Below are positions 1 through 6,837 of a DNA stretch of 9,455 nucleotides, piece after piece. A program made the position numbers and the translations under genes. Each line of letters starts with the position of its first letter. The first letter of the stretch is position 1. The DNA comes from JAHCHG01 sp038251885 (GTDB lineage: Bacteria; Acidobacteriota; Blastocatellia; Pyrinomonadales; Pyrinomonadaceae), in NCBI GenBank assembly GCA_038251885.1, contig JBBSAX010000200.1, forward strand, positions 1 to 9,455, given 5' to 3'. The notes below the pieces were generated by a model that saw only the letters and a program-made list of their open reading frames with translations, did not search any database and had not been told where the DNA came from.

Positions 1-10
1 AATAAATTTT

Positions 11-37
11 CCCCGCAGCAAGCTGACGGGGTATTAA
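11..37. repeat. IS right-end hairpin (copy 1 of the terminal repeat)
   Basis: CCCCG (11-15), CAGC (16-19), AA loop, GCTG (22-25), bulged A26 and CGGGG (27-31) form an imperfect hairpin. The tnpA stop codon (34-36) lies in the tail of the repeat. Positions 13-37 match 481-505 at all but two bases, in direct orientation. Confidence 0.75.
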
Positions 38-465
38 AAGAGTTTGGGTTGATTGGTTTCATCCATCTTGCCTTGTTGCTGAACATAGTTTTTTATCATT
101 TCTTCTGAACCGTGTGCGCCAACTGTGCTGATGAAATAACCGTCTGACCAAAATTCACCGCCCCATAAGTATTTCTTGACTTCCGGGCAACTTTTGAAAA
201 TCTCTCGTGCCGTAATGCTTTTGATTCTTTGCACTAGTTTCTTCGGACTCATCGTTGGCACACTTTGCACGAGAAAGTGAACGTGATCTTTGTCTGTTCC
301 AATTTCCAAAAACTCGATTTCATATCTTTTTTCGATCTCGGAACATACTTGTCTTAACTTTTCATCTACTTCGGCAGAAAATACGGCTCGCCGATATTTT
401 GCCGGACAAACGATATGATAAAGCAACACCGAAACATTGTGGCTCTTATGAATGAACTTGCTCAT
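34..465 (-). CDS. tnpA: IS200/IS605-family Y1 (HUH) transposase TnpA
   Basis: The 143-residue protein has the full length expected of this family. It cuts and rejoins single-stranded DNA at the IS ends. The HUH metal-binding motif is visible as H61-V-H63, and the catalytic tyrosine is Y127 in a KNYVQQQ context. The N-terminus (HKSHNVSVLLYHIVCPAKYRR) and the LWGGEFWSDGYF segment are typical. No frameshift or missing catalytic residue is seen, so the enzyme may be active. The ATG lies only about 16 bases from the left-end hairpin. No Shine-Dalgarno is seen, which fits the low expression common in this family. The C-terminus ends in QPKLF, which matches a beta-clamp-binding consensus. Confidence 0.95.
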   Translation of the reverse strand: MSKFIHKSHNVSVLLYHIVCPAKYRRAVFSAEVDEKLRQVCSEIEKRYEIEFLEIGTDKDHVHFLVQSVPTMSPKKLVQRIKSITAREIFKSCPEVKKYLWGGEFWSDGYFISTVGAHGSEEMIKNYVQQQGKMDETNQPKLF

Positions 466-480
466 TCATATAGTATAAAG

Positions 481-505
481 CCGCAGCAAGCTGGCGGGGA
501 ATTAA
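481..505. repeat. IS left-end hairpin (copy 2 of the terminal repeat)
   Basis: CCG (481-483), CAGC (484-487), AA loop, GCTG (490-493), bulged G494 and CGG (495-497) form the same imperfect hairpin as at 11-31. It sits just upstream of tnpA on the minus strand and marks the boundary where the IS meets the small ORF after dnaN. As RNA it could also limit tnpA translation (inference). Confidence 0.75.
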
Positions 506-600
506 CCCATTATGATTAAATCTGCCTTATCATCCTGGTTTTCGCCTATCGGACTTAACTCTCGCAAGCCTTCCGCAATAGCTGTCTTTGAATCAAACAT
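502..600 (-). pseudogene. Short ORF after dnaN, apparently truncated by the IS
   Basis: On the minus strand an ATG at 600, 21 bases after the dnaN stop, opens a 32-codon frame beginning MFDSKTAIAEGLRELSPIGE. It runs straight into the IS left end, where a TAA (502-504) formed at the junction stops it. The spacing and shared direction suggest the next gene of the same operon, with the rest of the gene beyond the IS and outside the window. The peptide is not recognised. It could instead be a real small protein or chance. A purine-rich stretch (GGAGACGGGAAA) lies upstream but further from the ATG than a normal Shine-Dalgarno. Confidence 0.35.
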
Positions 601-621
601 ATTTTCAGTTTCCCGTCTCCA

Positions 622-1752
622 TTACGCTCTGAGCGGCATCAGCACATAACGGCAACCTTCGCGTTCCGTCGGGAAAAACAACTCGAACGGCGAATTTCCG
701 TCAGAAAAACCGAATGAAAAAGTCGGACTTCCCGCCTTTGAAACAACTTGCAGAAAATCCTGCACATAGCGACTGTTAAATCTCAGAGAATGACTGCCTT
801 GACCGTCAAATGCACAAAGCATTTCCTCCTGTGCTTCGCCTTCCGGCGTGTTCGATTTCAGCACAAGTCGTCCCGGCTCGATTTCCATCGTCACCGAGTA
901 GTTACGGTCATCGGCGGTTAAAGTAACGCGGGAAAGCGAACGGCGAAAATCTTCCGTGCTGATTTCCGCCGTATAATCCAAAGATTTCGGCAAAACCATT
1001 TCCCAATTCGGAAACGCACCGGAAATTTGCCGCGAAAATAAACTGTGATTGCCCGCCGCAAAATAAAGCTGATTGCCCGCACCATCACCGATTTCAATCG
1101 TGCTTTCGGCATCTCGCCGAATTTCCCGATCAAGCAAATCCTCAAGCTGCGAGAGCGACTTTTTCGGCACAAGCAAATCCAACTTTTGTCCGGTTGAATT
1201 TACAATCGGAAAACGTGCGTAAGCCAACCGATGCCCGTCAGTTGCAACGAGCGTCAAATTGCTCTCGTCAACCAACAGTTTCGCACCACTGATGGTAAAA
1301 CGACTTTTCTCGGTTGTTACCGCAAACGCCGTGCGGCGGATCGCTTCACGCAAAATTATTGCCGGAATACGAATACCCGCCTGCTTATTCGTCGGCACTT
1401 CGGGAAATTGCGAACTTTCAACCGTGCCGAGTTTGTGCCGTCCTCTTTTGTAACGAATCTCGATTTGTCCGTTTTTATTCAGCCTGAAATGAATCGGCTC
1501 ATTCGGCAGTTCGCGGCTGATGTCATAAAGTTTTCTGCCTTCGACAAGGATCGAGCCGGTTTGCAAAACGTCCGTTACTTGCCGAACGCTCATCGTGATA
1601 TCCAAGTCGGTTGCCGTCAAAGCCAGTTCGCCGTTGACATTCGTTTCCATCTTGATTTTGCTCAAAATCGGAATACTAGCTTTGCGTTCGATAACCGGAG
1701 TTAAAAGTCCCAATTCTTCTTTGAGAAGCGAAGGATTTATAATAAATTCCAT
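622..1752 (-). CDS. dnaN: DNA polymerase III beta subunit (sliding clamp)
   Basis: The 376-residue protein matches the usual clamp length (about 366-380). The clamp forms a dimeric ring on DNA that tethers polymerase III and recruits other replication and repair proteins through a C-terminal pocket. The diagnostic motif ATDGHRLA is at 170-177, and the protein ends in the conserved YVLMPLR(A) strand (369-376) that helps line the pocket. Three repeated clamp domains fit the length, and no residue looks missing. It starts with ATG only 13 bases after the stop of the 241-aa gene, so the two are probably co-transcribed; no Shine-Dalgarno is seen. The setting is odd: chromosomal dnaN normally lies with dnaA, recF or gyrB, whereas here it ends a MoxR/VWA cluster beside an IS. 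It is therefore probably an extra, element-borne clamp, although its being the host's only copy cannot be excluded. Confidence 0.95.
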   Translation of the reverse strand: MEFIINPSLLKEELGLLTPVIERKASIPILSKIKMETNVNGELALTATDLDITMSVRQVTDVLQTGSILVEGRKLYDISRELPNEPIHFRLNKNGQIEIRYKRGRHKLGTVESSQFPEVPTNKQAGIRIPAIILREAIRRTAFAVTTEKSRFTISGAKLLVDESNLTLVATDGHRLAYARFPIVNSTGQKLDLLVPKKSLSQLEDLLDREIRRDAESTIEIGDGAGNQLYFAAGNHSLFSRQISGAFPNWEMVLPKSLDYTAEISTEDFRRSLSRVTLTADDRNYSVTMEIEPGRLVLKSNTPEGEAQEEMLCAFDGQGSHSLRFNSRYVQDFLQVVSKAGSPTFSFGFSDGNSPFELFFPTEREGCRYVLMPLRA

Positions 1753-1765
1753 AATTTTTTGATTT

Positions 1766-2491
1766 TTATTTGTCTAAGATTTGTTCAGTTAAAACAACCG
1801 CGTCAGTCACGTTTTGAGTTTTCACCCATTCGTAAAACTCTAATTCTTTCAACGCCAACGCCCCATCCTTTTCGTAGAGATTCTCGCGCTCCATCAACTC
1901 ATCCCGAATGGTGTTTTCATCATGAACGTATTCGATTTCCGCGTAACCCGATTTTTCAAGTTCGCGGCTGATTTCCTCGACTTTTTCGTCCAAGTAATCT
2001 TCAAATTCTTCCCGCAAAACAGGACGCGCAATGCGAAGACGCGGCGGCAATGTTTCGCCTTCTTCCTCGAACTCGACTTCAACGGTCATCGAATTCCAGT
2101 AATGATAATGATTATTTTCGCCCGTAATGCCGATGCTTAAAACGTCGCCCGCTTTTTCAAGTGCTTCGATAAACTTTTTAGCATTCGGATCCTTCTCCTT
2201 CAAATCTTCAGGATAGACGCTGCCATAAAACGCTACGCCGTCGCCCTGACAGTAGCCGAGACTCCAGAAAACTTCGACATCAGGGAAACCGCGTTCAGCA
2301 AGCTGCATCTTGAAATCTTCGGTCAGAATTGCCGCGTCGTCCCAATCAAACCTTTCAGATTGTTCGCGCTCTTCCTCCACAGCCGCATCCTGCGCCTGCC
2401 GATTTAATTCCCAAAAAAAGCGCAACTTTTTCGGTCGCTTCCGATTAGTTCCTTGTTTCTCATGCAAATTCAATAGTTTTTTGTTTTCCAT
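1766..2491 (-). CDS. Unrecognised acidic protein with a phage/plasmid-type WSLGYCQGDG motif
   Basis: The 241-residue protein has a basic N-terminus (residues 1-25, rich in K/R), then a strongly acidic body with charged, helix-prone stretches at 36-47 and 158-182. A motif around 76-90 (WSLGYCQGDGVAFYG), followed by an HYHYWNSM segment (128-135), resembles a group of hypothetical proteins I associate with phages and plasmids. I know no function for that group. There is no signal peptide, membrane segment or clear catalytic motif. The gene lies 13 bases upstream of dnaN and 120 bases after the VWA gene, in one direction, so it probably shares their transcript. It may act with the clamp or the MoxR/VWA pair (inference). 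The ATG at 2491 has no visible Shine-Dalgarno. Confidence 0.85.
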   Translation of the reverse strand: MENKKLLNLHEKQGTNRKRPKKLRFFWELNRQAQDAAVEEEREQSERFDWDDAAILTEDFKMQLAERGFPDVEVFWSLGYCQGDGVAFYGSVYPEDLKEKDPNAKKFIEALEKAGDVLSIGITGENNHYHYWNSMTVEVEFEEEGETLPPRLRIARPVLREEFEDYLDEKVEEISRELEKSGYAEIEYVHDENTIRDELMERENLYEKDGALALKELEFYEWVKTQNVTDAVVLTEQILDK

Positions 2492-2611
2492 ATATTAAAG
2501 CGATAATTTCGATTTGAAAATTTGTTTGAAATTCGCGCCTTTACCCGCCGCTTTCATTTTTACTTGAAGAAAGTCAAACACAGGAAATATGTAGTTTTGA
2601 TTCGGAAATCA

Positions 2612-3970
2612 CTATTTCAACTTGACTTGTTCGCCCCACGGGACTTTTCCCGACGTGCCGTGTGTCGCCCAAATCACCGGAAAGTTAGGCTCGTCGCCTG
2701 CTTCACCGTAAAGGTCAGTAAAATAAACGAGTGCGTCCGGCTCATATTCCGCCGCCGCTTCAATCAGTGGACGAAAATCAGTTCCACCACCGCCCGGATA
2801 CTTAATTTCTGAGAGTTCCCGTGCCATATCCATCCAATCAATTTCTCTTATTTGATGAACCGCCGCATCGCCGATGATCAAAACCAAATTCCGCTGATTG
2901 AACTCGCAAAGCGCGGCAATCTCGGCTAAAAACCTGCTCAAAAGTTCACGGTCAATCGAGCCGCTGGTGTCGAGTGCGACGGCGAGCCGCGTTCCACGCT
3001 TTTTGAATGTGTCAGGCGTGAATGGCAGATTCACTCCGGCACAGGCGGCGTAATCTCTTTCAAGAGCGAGCCATCTCCGCGACGGACGCGAATAATTTGT
3101 CTTGATTGCTTCCTGAAAAGCCGTCTGCACGACATTACGGAAAACCTGTTCCCACGGCGTTTCCACACGCGGCAATTCTCCGGCGAGTCTTTCGAGTAGT
3201 TCCGGCACACTCCCGCGCATAAGGCTCAGGCGTTGTTGCCAGTTCTGTTTTTCTTCGTTTGCTTCCGTTAATTTTGACTGCCGATCATTCGGATGGCACG
3301 TTTCGACTTCTTTTCGGCGTAAATCACCGGCGAGCAAGTCCTTTTCGTCAACATCTACAAGAAATCCGTAAAACTCGGATTCGGTTTGGCATCTTGCTTT
3401 GAGAAAATAATAAAGTTCTTCACACGACCAGCGATTAATTTTTACAAACTCAGCTTTTGTCAGATTCGCTATTTTTCGCGTCTGCTGCGATAAAGATGTG
3501 TTGTATGAATAATGGGCGGAGTTTTTGTTAGATGTATCTGGATTCGCCGCGTCCTCGCTTTTCTCCAAACACTGCCAGATTCTTGCCAATGTCCAAGCAT
3601 CGGACGGTGTTTCAAGTCCGGTTAAGTTCTCCAAACTCCCGTTGATAATGGCATCGGCGGCAATGTTCAAAAGCTTCGGGTTGAAGCCGACGGTTTCGCA
3701 TTTTTCCAGTTCCGTAAATCTCTGCGGATGACAGAGCGCGATATGAAGAATTTCGTGCAGACAGATAAATCTCCGTTCTTTTGGCTCGAACTTTTCATAA
3801 TCCGCGCCGGCATAAATCGTATTACCGTCGGTATAGGCGATTGCTTGTTCGTCAGTATCGGCGAATCTGCACCATAGCGCAAGGCTCGCCAGTCCCGGCA
3901 AATACTCAATCGCCGACTCTAAATCAAGACGCATTCGGCTTGATTCGGAACGGTTTAATCTTTCCAGCAT
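2612..3970 (-). CDS. DUF2201-type protein: metallopeptidase-like HExxH domain plus VWA-like domain
   Basis: The 452-residue protein has two recognisable parts. The N-terminal part carries HEILHIALCH (72-81), an HExxH zinc motif with a possible third ligand at H81. The C-terminal part is VWA-like, with MIDAS signature DTSGS (334-338), GGGGTDF (393-399) and FTDLYG (417-422). This is the layout of the DUF2201/COG3864 family, usually found beside a MoxR-type AAA+ ATPase. The middle (about 125-290) is charged and poorly defined. VWA partners of MoxR proteins bind target proteins while the ATPase remodels them or loads a metal or cofactor; whether this protein cuts peptides is unproven. The MoxR gene ends 33 bases upstream, so the pair is probably one operon. 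An in-frame ATG at 3934 is an alternative start; neither start shows a good Shine-Dalgarno. Confidence 0.9.
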   Translation of the reverse strand: MLERLNRSESSRMRLDLESAIEYLPGLASLALWCRFADTDEQAIAYTDGNTIYAGADYEKFEPKERRFICLHEILHIALCHPQRFTELEKCETVGFNPKLLNIAADAIINGSLENLTGLETPSDAWTLARIWQCLEKSEDAANPDTSNKNSAHYSYNTSLSQQTRKIANLTKAEFVKINRWSCEELYYFLKARCQTESEFYGFLVDVDEKDLLAGDLRRKEVETCHPNDRQSKLTEANEEKQNWQQRLSLMRGSVPELLERLAGELPRVETPWEQVFRNVVQTAFQEAIKTNYSRPSRRWLALERDYAACAGVNLPFTPDTFKKRGTRLAVALDTSGSIDRELLSRFLAEIAALCEFNQRNLVLIIGDAAVHQIREIDWMDMARELSEIKYPGGGGTDFRPLIEAAAEYEPDALVYFTDLYGEAGDEPNFPVIWATHGTSGKVPWGEQVKLK

Positions 3971-4003
3971 AATCGTTAAAATTTAAGAAGTTATAAAATC
4001 TTT

Positions 4004-5164
4004 TTAAGCTACGGCAACGGCGGAAATTTCATCAGCATTAGGAATTTCTTCAGTTCTACCAACTTTCTCATTTTCATTCGTTATTGCTTCACGCTTTTCG
4101 TTATATCGCCAGAAGGCGTTTGAGTTTTCCACTTTCCAGCCCGCCTTCCAGACTTTATCGAGCAGAAGACTTCCCGCCATCGTCTGCAAATCGCGCATCG
4201 GCAAACGGGCAAACCGCTCATCTTTTTGTTCGTCGAAACGATTGATAAGTTCTAAAAGCTGAATCGCCGTATCGGAACTTGCGCTTGTCGCCATCGCAAA
4301 AGACAGCGCGTATAAACCGTTGATCGTATCGGGCAGATATTTTCCGATTCTCGCCGGAGTTTTACGCTGAATTTCGAGCAGTTCATCCACCGATTTCATA
4401 TTTTTGATTTCTTCGGCAAGCATAATAAATTCGGCGGCAACCGAATCACCGATGATCCCGGCAACGGCGAGATGTTTGACGCGCCTATCGGCTTTTCGCA
4501 ATTCTCTAAAGATGTCCGAAACCTTTTTCCAAGACGCGGGGCGCGGATAAAGTTCGTGCTTCTGCGAACGCGCCGATTCTTCGCCCGATAAATGTTGCGG
4601 AAAGACTTTCAGAAAAGCTAAAACTTCCGGGATCACGCCGATTTTTATAAAATAAGCTAATGTCGCTTCAAGTTGCGGCTCAATTACAATATGTAGCAGG
4701 CGACGATTTGCCGCCGCACCCAAGCCTCTAGCATTTGCCAAATCTTCCGGTCTGTTTCCCGCCGCAACGATGATCCAATTATCGGGAATTTTCAAATTGC
4801 CTTGCCGCCGCTCTTCAAGGATGCCCAAAACCGCACTGCGCGTATCGTCCGGTGCCAGCGAGATTTCATCAAAAAACAAAATGACTACCTTTTCGTCTGT
4901 GCGAGGAGCAAGAAAAGCGGGCGGATAAAAAACCGTCTGCCGGGTTTCGTGATCAAGTGCGGGTAGTCCGCCAATGTCCGACGGTAGTTTTTGACAAAGC
5001 CGAATGTCGCGGAGTTCCGCGTCGAGTTGGGCGGCAAGTTGCCGAACGCACTCGGATTTTCCGACTCCAGTTGCGCCCCACAGCATAAAGCTAATGTTTA
5101 ATCGGCGAAGTCCATTGATTAATTCTTTAGCTTCGTCCGGTGTGCAAGATACGGTATTTATCAT
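4004..5164 (-). CDS. MoxR-type AAA+ ATPase
   Basis: This is an ATP-driven remodelling enzyme, partner of the downstream VWA/metallopeptidase protein. In the 386-residue form starting at the ATG (5164), Walker A is GATGVGKS (30-37), Walker B is VVILFFDE (93-100), sensor 1 lies in AAGNRPED (134-141), and an arginine-bearing NRRLLH follows at 153-158. The C-terminal third (about 250-386) is helical and lacks a known domain. A TTG at 5209 would add 15 residues in frame. I prefer the ATG because the family usually begins shortly before the P-loop, but neither start has a Shine-Dalgarno. It diverges from parD across about 190-230 bases of AT-rich sequence that probably holds its promoter. A weak TATAAA-like box lies on the minus strand at 5183-5188. 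Confidence 0.93.
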   Translation of the reverse strand: MINTVSCTPDEAKELINGLRRLNISFMLWGATGVGKSECVRQLAAQLDAELRDIRLCQKLPSDIGGLPALDHETRQTVFYPPAFLAPRTDEKVVILFFDEISLAPDDTRSAVLGILEERRQGNLKIPDNWIIVAAGNRPEDLANARGLGAAANRRLLHIVIEPQLEATLAYFIKIGVIPEVLAFLKVFPQHLSGEESARSQKHELYPRPASWKKVSDIFRELRKADRRVKHLAVAGIIGDSVAAEFIMLAEEIKNMKSVDELLEIQRKTPARIGKYLPDTINGLYALSFAMATSASSDTAIQLLELINRFDEQKDERFARLPMRDLQTMAGSLLLDKVWKAGWKVENSNAFWRYNEKREAITNENEKVGRTEEIPNADEISAVAVA

Positions 5165-5324
5165 AATTATTCGATTAGCGGATTTATAAACTCCGATTTT
5201 AATTTCCAATTTACTTGGGTTAAGTATTTGAAAAGCAATTCTGCATTAAGCTAAATTGCATCATTTCACATTTTTACTAACCGCTTTTTATTCACTTTTA
5301 TTTTTTGATCTGAATAATAAAAAT

Positions 5325-5339
5325 TAAGAATTGTTCTTA
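5325..5339. promoter_or_regulatory. Palindrome next to the parDE promoter, possible operator
   Basis: TAAGAA (5325-5330) and TTCTTA (5334-5339) form a perfect 6-base inverted repeat around TTG, ending four bases before the -35 box of parDE. ParD-type ribbon-helix-helix proteins repress their own operons by binding palindromes near the promoter. A second inverted pair, GATTTC (5351-5356) and GAAATC (5379-5384), spans the -10 region. Which of them is bound, if either, is inference. Confidence 0.35.
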
Positions 5340-5343
5340 TTTT

Positions 5344-5392
5344 TTGACAAGATTTCATAAATTCATTATTATTTGAAAGAAATCGGAGGTGA
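5344..5392 (+). promoter_or_regulatory. parDE promoter and ribosome binding site
   Basis: A consensus -35 box TTGACA (5344-5349), a 17-base spacer and a -10-like TATTAT (5367-5372) form a strong sigma70-type promoter. It is followed by GGAGGTGA (5385-5392), an almost perfect Shine-Dalgarno six bases before the parD ATG. This is the clearest promoter in the window and shows that the toxin-antitoxin module carries its own expression signals. Confidence 0.75.
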
Positions 5393-5398
5393 TAAATT

Positions 5399-5662
5399 AT
5401 GGCAACAATGACAATTTCTTTGCCCGATAAAATGCGTGAGTTTGTCGAATCGGAAGTATCCGGCGGCGAATACGGTTCGGCAAGCGAATTATTCCGCGAA
5501 CTCGTCCGTGAACGCCAAAAACGTAAAAAGCAAGAACATCTGGAAACGCTTCTGCTAGAAGGATTGGAAAGCGGTCAGGCGATTAAAGTAACGCCGGACT
5601 ACATCAATCAAAGACGACAGACGCTTCGCCGGAAACTCGAAAAACAATCAACCGACGGATGA
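5399..5662 (+). CDS. parD: ParD-family antitoxin
   Basis: The 87-residue antitoxin has an N-terminal ribbon-helix-helix DNA-binding region (about 1-45: TISLPDKMREFVESEVSGG, then SASELFRELVRERQ) and a charged C-terminal tail expected to wrap the toxin. In this type II family the antitoxin neutralises ParE and represses the operon. Its TGA overlaps the parE ATG as ATGA, so the two are translationally coupled. The start is fixed by the strong Shine-Dalgarno six bases upstream. The gene points against its neighbours on both sides, which fits separate insertion of the module. Confidence 0.93.
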   Translation: MATMTISLPDKMREFVESEVSGGEYGSASELFRELVRERQKRKKQEHLETLLLEGLESGQAIKVTPDYINQRRQTLRRKLEKQSTDG

Positions 5663-5985
5663 AACTTGCCTTATTTTTACTGCCGCAGGCGGAAGCCGAC
5701 ATTGATGCTCACTGTGCGTTTCTAGCCCAATCAAGCGTTGAGAAAGCACTTCTTTTCGACGAAGCCGTTTTCGATTCGTTCGAGCGATTATGCGAAATGC
5801 CTCTTGTCGGAAGTGAACGCAAATTTTATAACCGCAAACTTTGGGGAATTCGTCTGTGGTTTGTCAAAGGATTTGAAAAATATCTCATTTTCTACCGGGT
5901 TTTTGACAATTACATCGAGATTGTCCGCGTTTTGCATTCCGCTCAGGATATTGATTCGATTATGGAGGACGAAAACATAAATTAA
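5659..5985 (+). CDS. parE: ParE/RelE-superfamily toxin
   Basis: The 108-residue toxin is near the family length. Visible family features are the N-terminal strand followed by PQAEADIDAHCAFLAQ, the central region ending GIRLWFVKGFEKYLIFYRV, and the C-terminal strand IEIVRVLHSAQDID. ParE members inhibit DNA gyrase, while RelE relatives cut mRNA. The sequence looks closer to ParE, but the target cannot be decided here. It overlaps parD by four bases. Its TAA (5983-5985) interlocks with the stop of the convergent DUF6915-like gene (5982-5984). No disruption is seen, so the module is probably functional and may stabilise the region. Confidence 0.9.
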   Translation: MKLALFLLPQAEADIDAHCAFLAQSSVEKALLFDEAVFDSFERLCEMPLVGSERKFYNRKLWGIRLWFVKGFEKYLIFYRVFDNYIEIVRVLHSAQDIDSIMEDENIN

Positions 5986-6749
5986 ACTGTTTCCGGTTCG
6001 AATTTCTCAAACTCCGCAAAGCCAAGGCGATTCTTTTCCGCTTTGGCTTTTTTTGCATAAACGCCTCGCATCCAATCGGCTTCTTTTGTGCGGGCGATGA
6101 TTTCCGCCGGCGAATAAATTGTTTTCAAACGCAGAAAAATCAATCGTTCAAAAACTTCCCGCACGGCGACTAACTGTTTTTTAGACTTGTCTTCGCTTTC
6201 TTTCTTATTATTTTTGACAAAGGCAAACCCGAAAATCTTTTCGGCAAGAAAAACGGCGAACGAATTATGTGAAATAATTAAAGCGGCGGGATGATCGCAA
6301 GTTTCAAGCGGAAACACGAGAAATTTTTTGATGGCGGCAATATCTTCCCGCTTGAGACCAAATGCCTCAAGGAGTTCTCGCTCGCCATTTATCGCATCGT
6401 TTTCAATTTGCTCACGCTTTTTCGCCAGAAATTTATAAAATGAACTGTCTTGCGTCGGCAATAAATCCCGCGCCCAATCTTCGATTAAAACAACACGCCC
6501 GACATCCTCGATTAAATGATCGGTAAGAATCTGTTTGGTCGAAATTATTCTGTTTTCACTATTGGTTATAGTTTCGCCGAAAATGCGGACGGCTAACTCA
6601 ATGCCTTCGGCGTGATGCAGCAAAAAGCGGTGCTTAAAGTGAGCGCAAGCCGATTTACTCGAATCAAGAAAACTGTGAATTTCTATGTAATCAGTCCAAT
6701 CGCCGCCGTAAGTTTTAGCACTAATTTGTGCGTGTTGAAGCGGTTTCAT
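5982..6749 (-). CDS. DUF6915-like protein with unknown C-terminal half
   Basis: In the 255-residue form, the first hundred or so residues match the DUF6915 pattern as I know it: HAQISAKTYGGDWTDYIEIH (6-25), LDSSK (28-32), the HRFLLHHAEGI histidine cluster (40-50), FGETITNS (57-64), then VGRVVLIEDWARDLLP. DUF6915 has no known function and occurs in phage and environmental sequences. Residues from about 105 to 255 form a second, lysine-rich helical part that I do not recognise; DUF6915 proteins are usually much shorter. A GTG at 6794 would add 15 basic residues but starts inside the 14-base inverted repeat, and the family normally begins at the ATG chosen here. It is co-oriented with the radical-SAM and MoxR genes but separated from each by toxin-antitoxin modules. 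Confidence 0.8.
   Translation of the reverse strand: MKPLQHAQISAKTYGGDWTDYIEIHSFLDSSKSACAHFKHRFLLHHAEGIELAVRIFGETITNSENRIISTKQILTDHLIEDVGRVVLIEDWARDLLPTQDSSFYKFLAKKREQIENDAINGERELLEAFGLKREDIAAIKKFLVFPLETCDHPAALIISHNSFAVFLAEKIFGFAFVKNNKKESEDKSKKQLVAVREVFERLIFLRLKTIYSPAEIIARTKEADWMRGVYAKKAKAEKNRLGFAEFEKFEPETV
6019..6054 (+). terminator. Rho-independent terminator of parDE, inside the convergent gene
   Basis: An 11-base stem pairs 6019-6029 (AAGCCAAGGCG) with 6039-6049 (CGCTTTGGCTT), with one G-T wobble and a 9-base loop. It is followed by a run of seven T (6048-6054). It begins about 33 bases after the parE stop. The same bases encode the Lys/Ala-rich end of the DUF6915-like protein on the other strand. 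Confidence 0.65.
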
Positions 6750-6791
6750 AATTTGCTTTTTGCTTGCCGCTTTTTTAACTTTCCCGGCATT

Positions 6792-6827
6792 CACTAAGAA
6801 AAGATAATGCGAAATCTTTTCTTAGTG
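6792..6827. repeat. 14-base perfect inverted repeat upstream of the DUF6915-like gene
   Basis: CACTAAGAAAAGAT (6792-6805) and ATCTTTTCTTAGTG (6814-6827) are perfectly complementary around an 8-base loop. The repeat lies between the divergent DUF6915-like gene and the Fic remnant. There is no following T-run and the stem is AT-rich, so an operator or a recombination or element end is more likely than a terminator. Its role is not known. Confidence 0.6.
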
Positions 6828-6837
6828 GGTTTCACAA

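Larger units (their letters stand above)
11..505 (-). mobile_element. IS200/IS605-family insertion sequence (tnpA only)
   Basis: This is a compact single-gene element built around an intact tnpA. Both ends carry the same imperfect hairpin in the same orientation: 11-31 (right end relative to tnpA) and 481-497 (left end). Each has a CAGC-AA-GCTG core enclosed by CCG/CGG pairs, with one unpaired base on the 3' side (A26 and G494). Direct, not inverted, copies of subterminal hairpins are the mark of this family, whose Y1 transposase recognises them as single-stranded DNA. Both hairpins are followed on the plus strand by a similar T/A-ATTAA tail. There is no tnpB. The exact cleavage sites are not visible, and the right end may extend past position 1. 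Confidence 0.8.

Noticed and set aside
1231..1704. Plus-strand open frame of 157 codons over dnaN
   Set aside because: It lies wholly antisense to dnaN, has no protein-like motifs and no ribosome binding site; the dnaN frame is certain.
2492..2611. A 20-codon lysine-rich frame in the gap between the VWA and 241-aa genes
   Set aside because: It is short, has no ribosome binding site and its composition fits AT-rich noncoding DNA.
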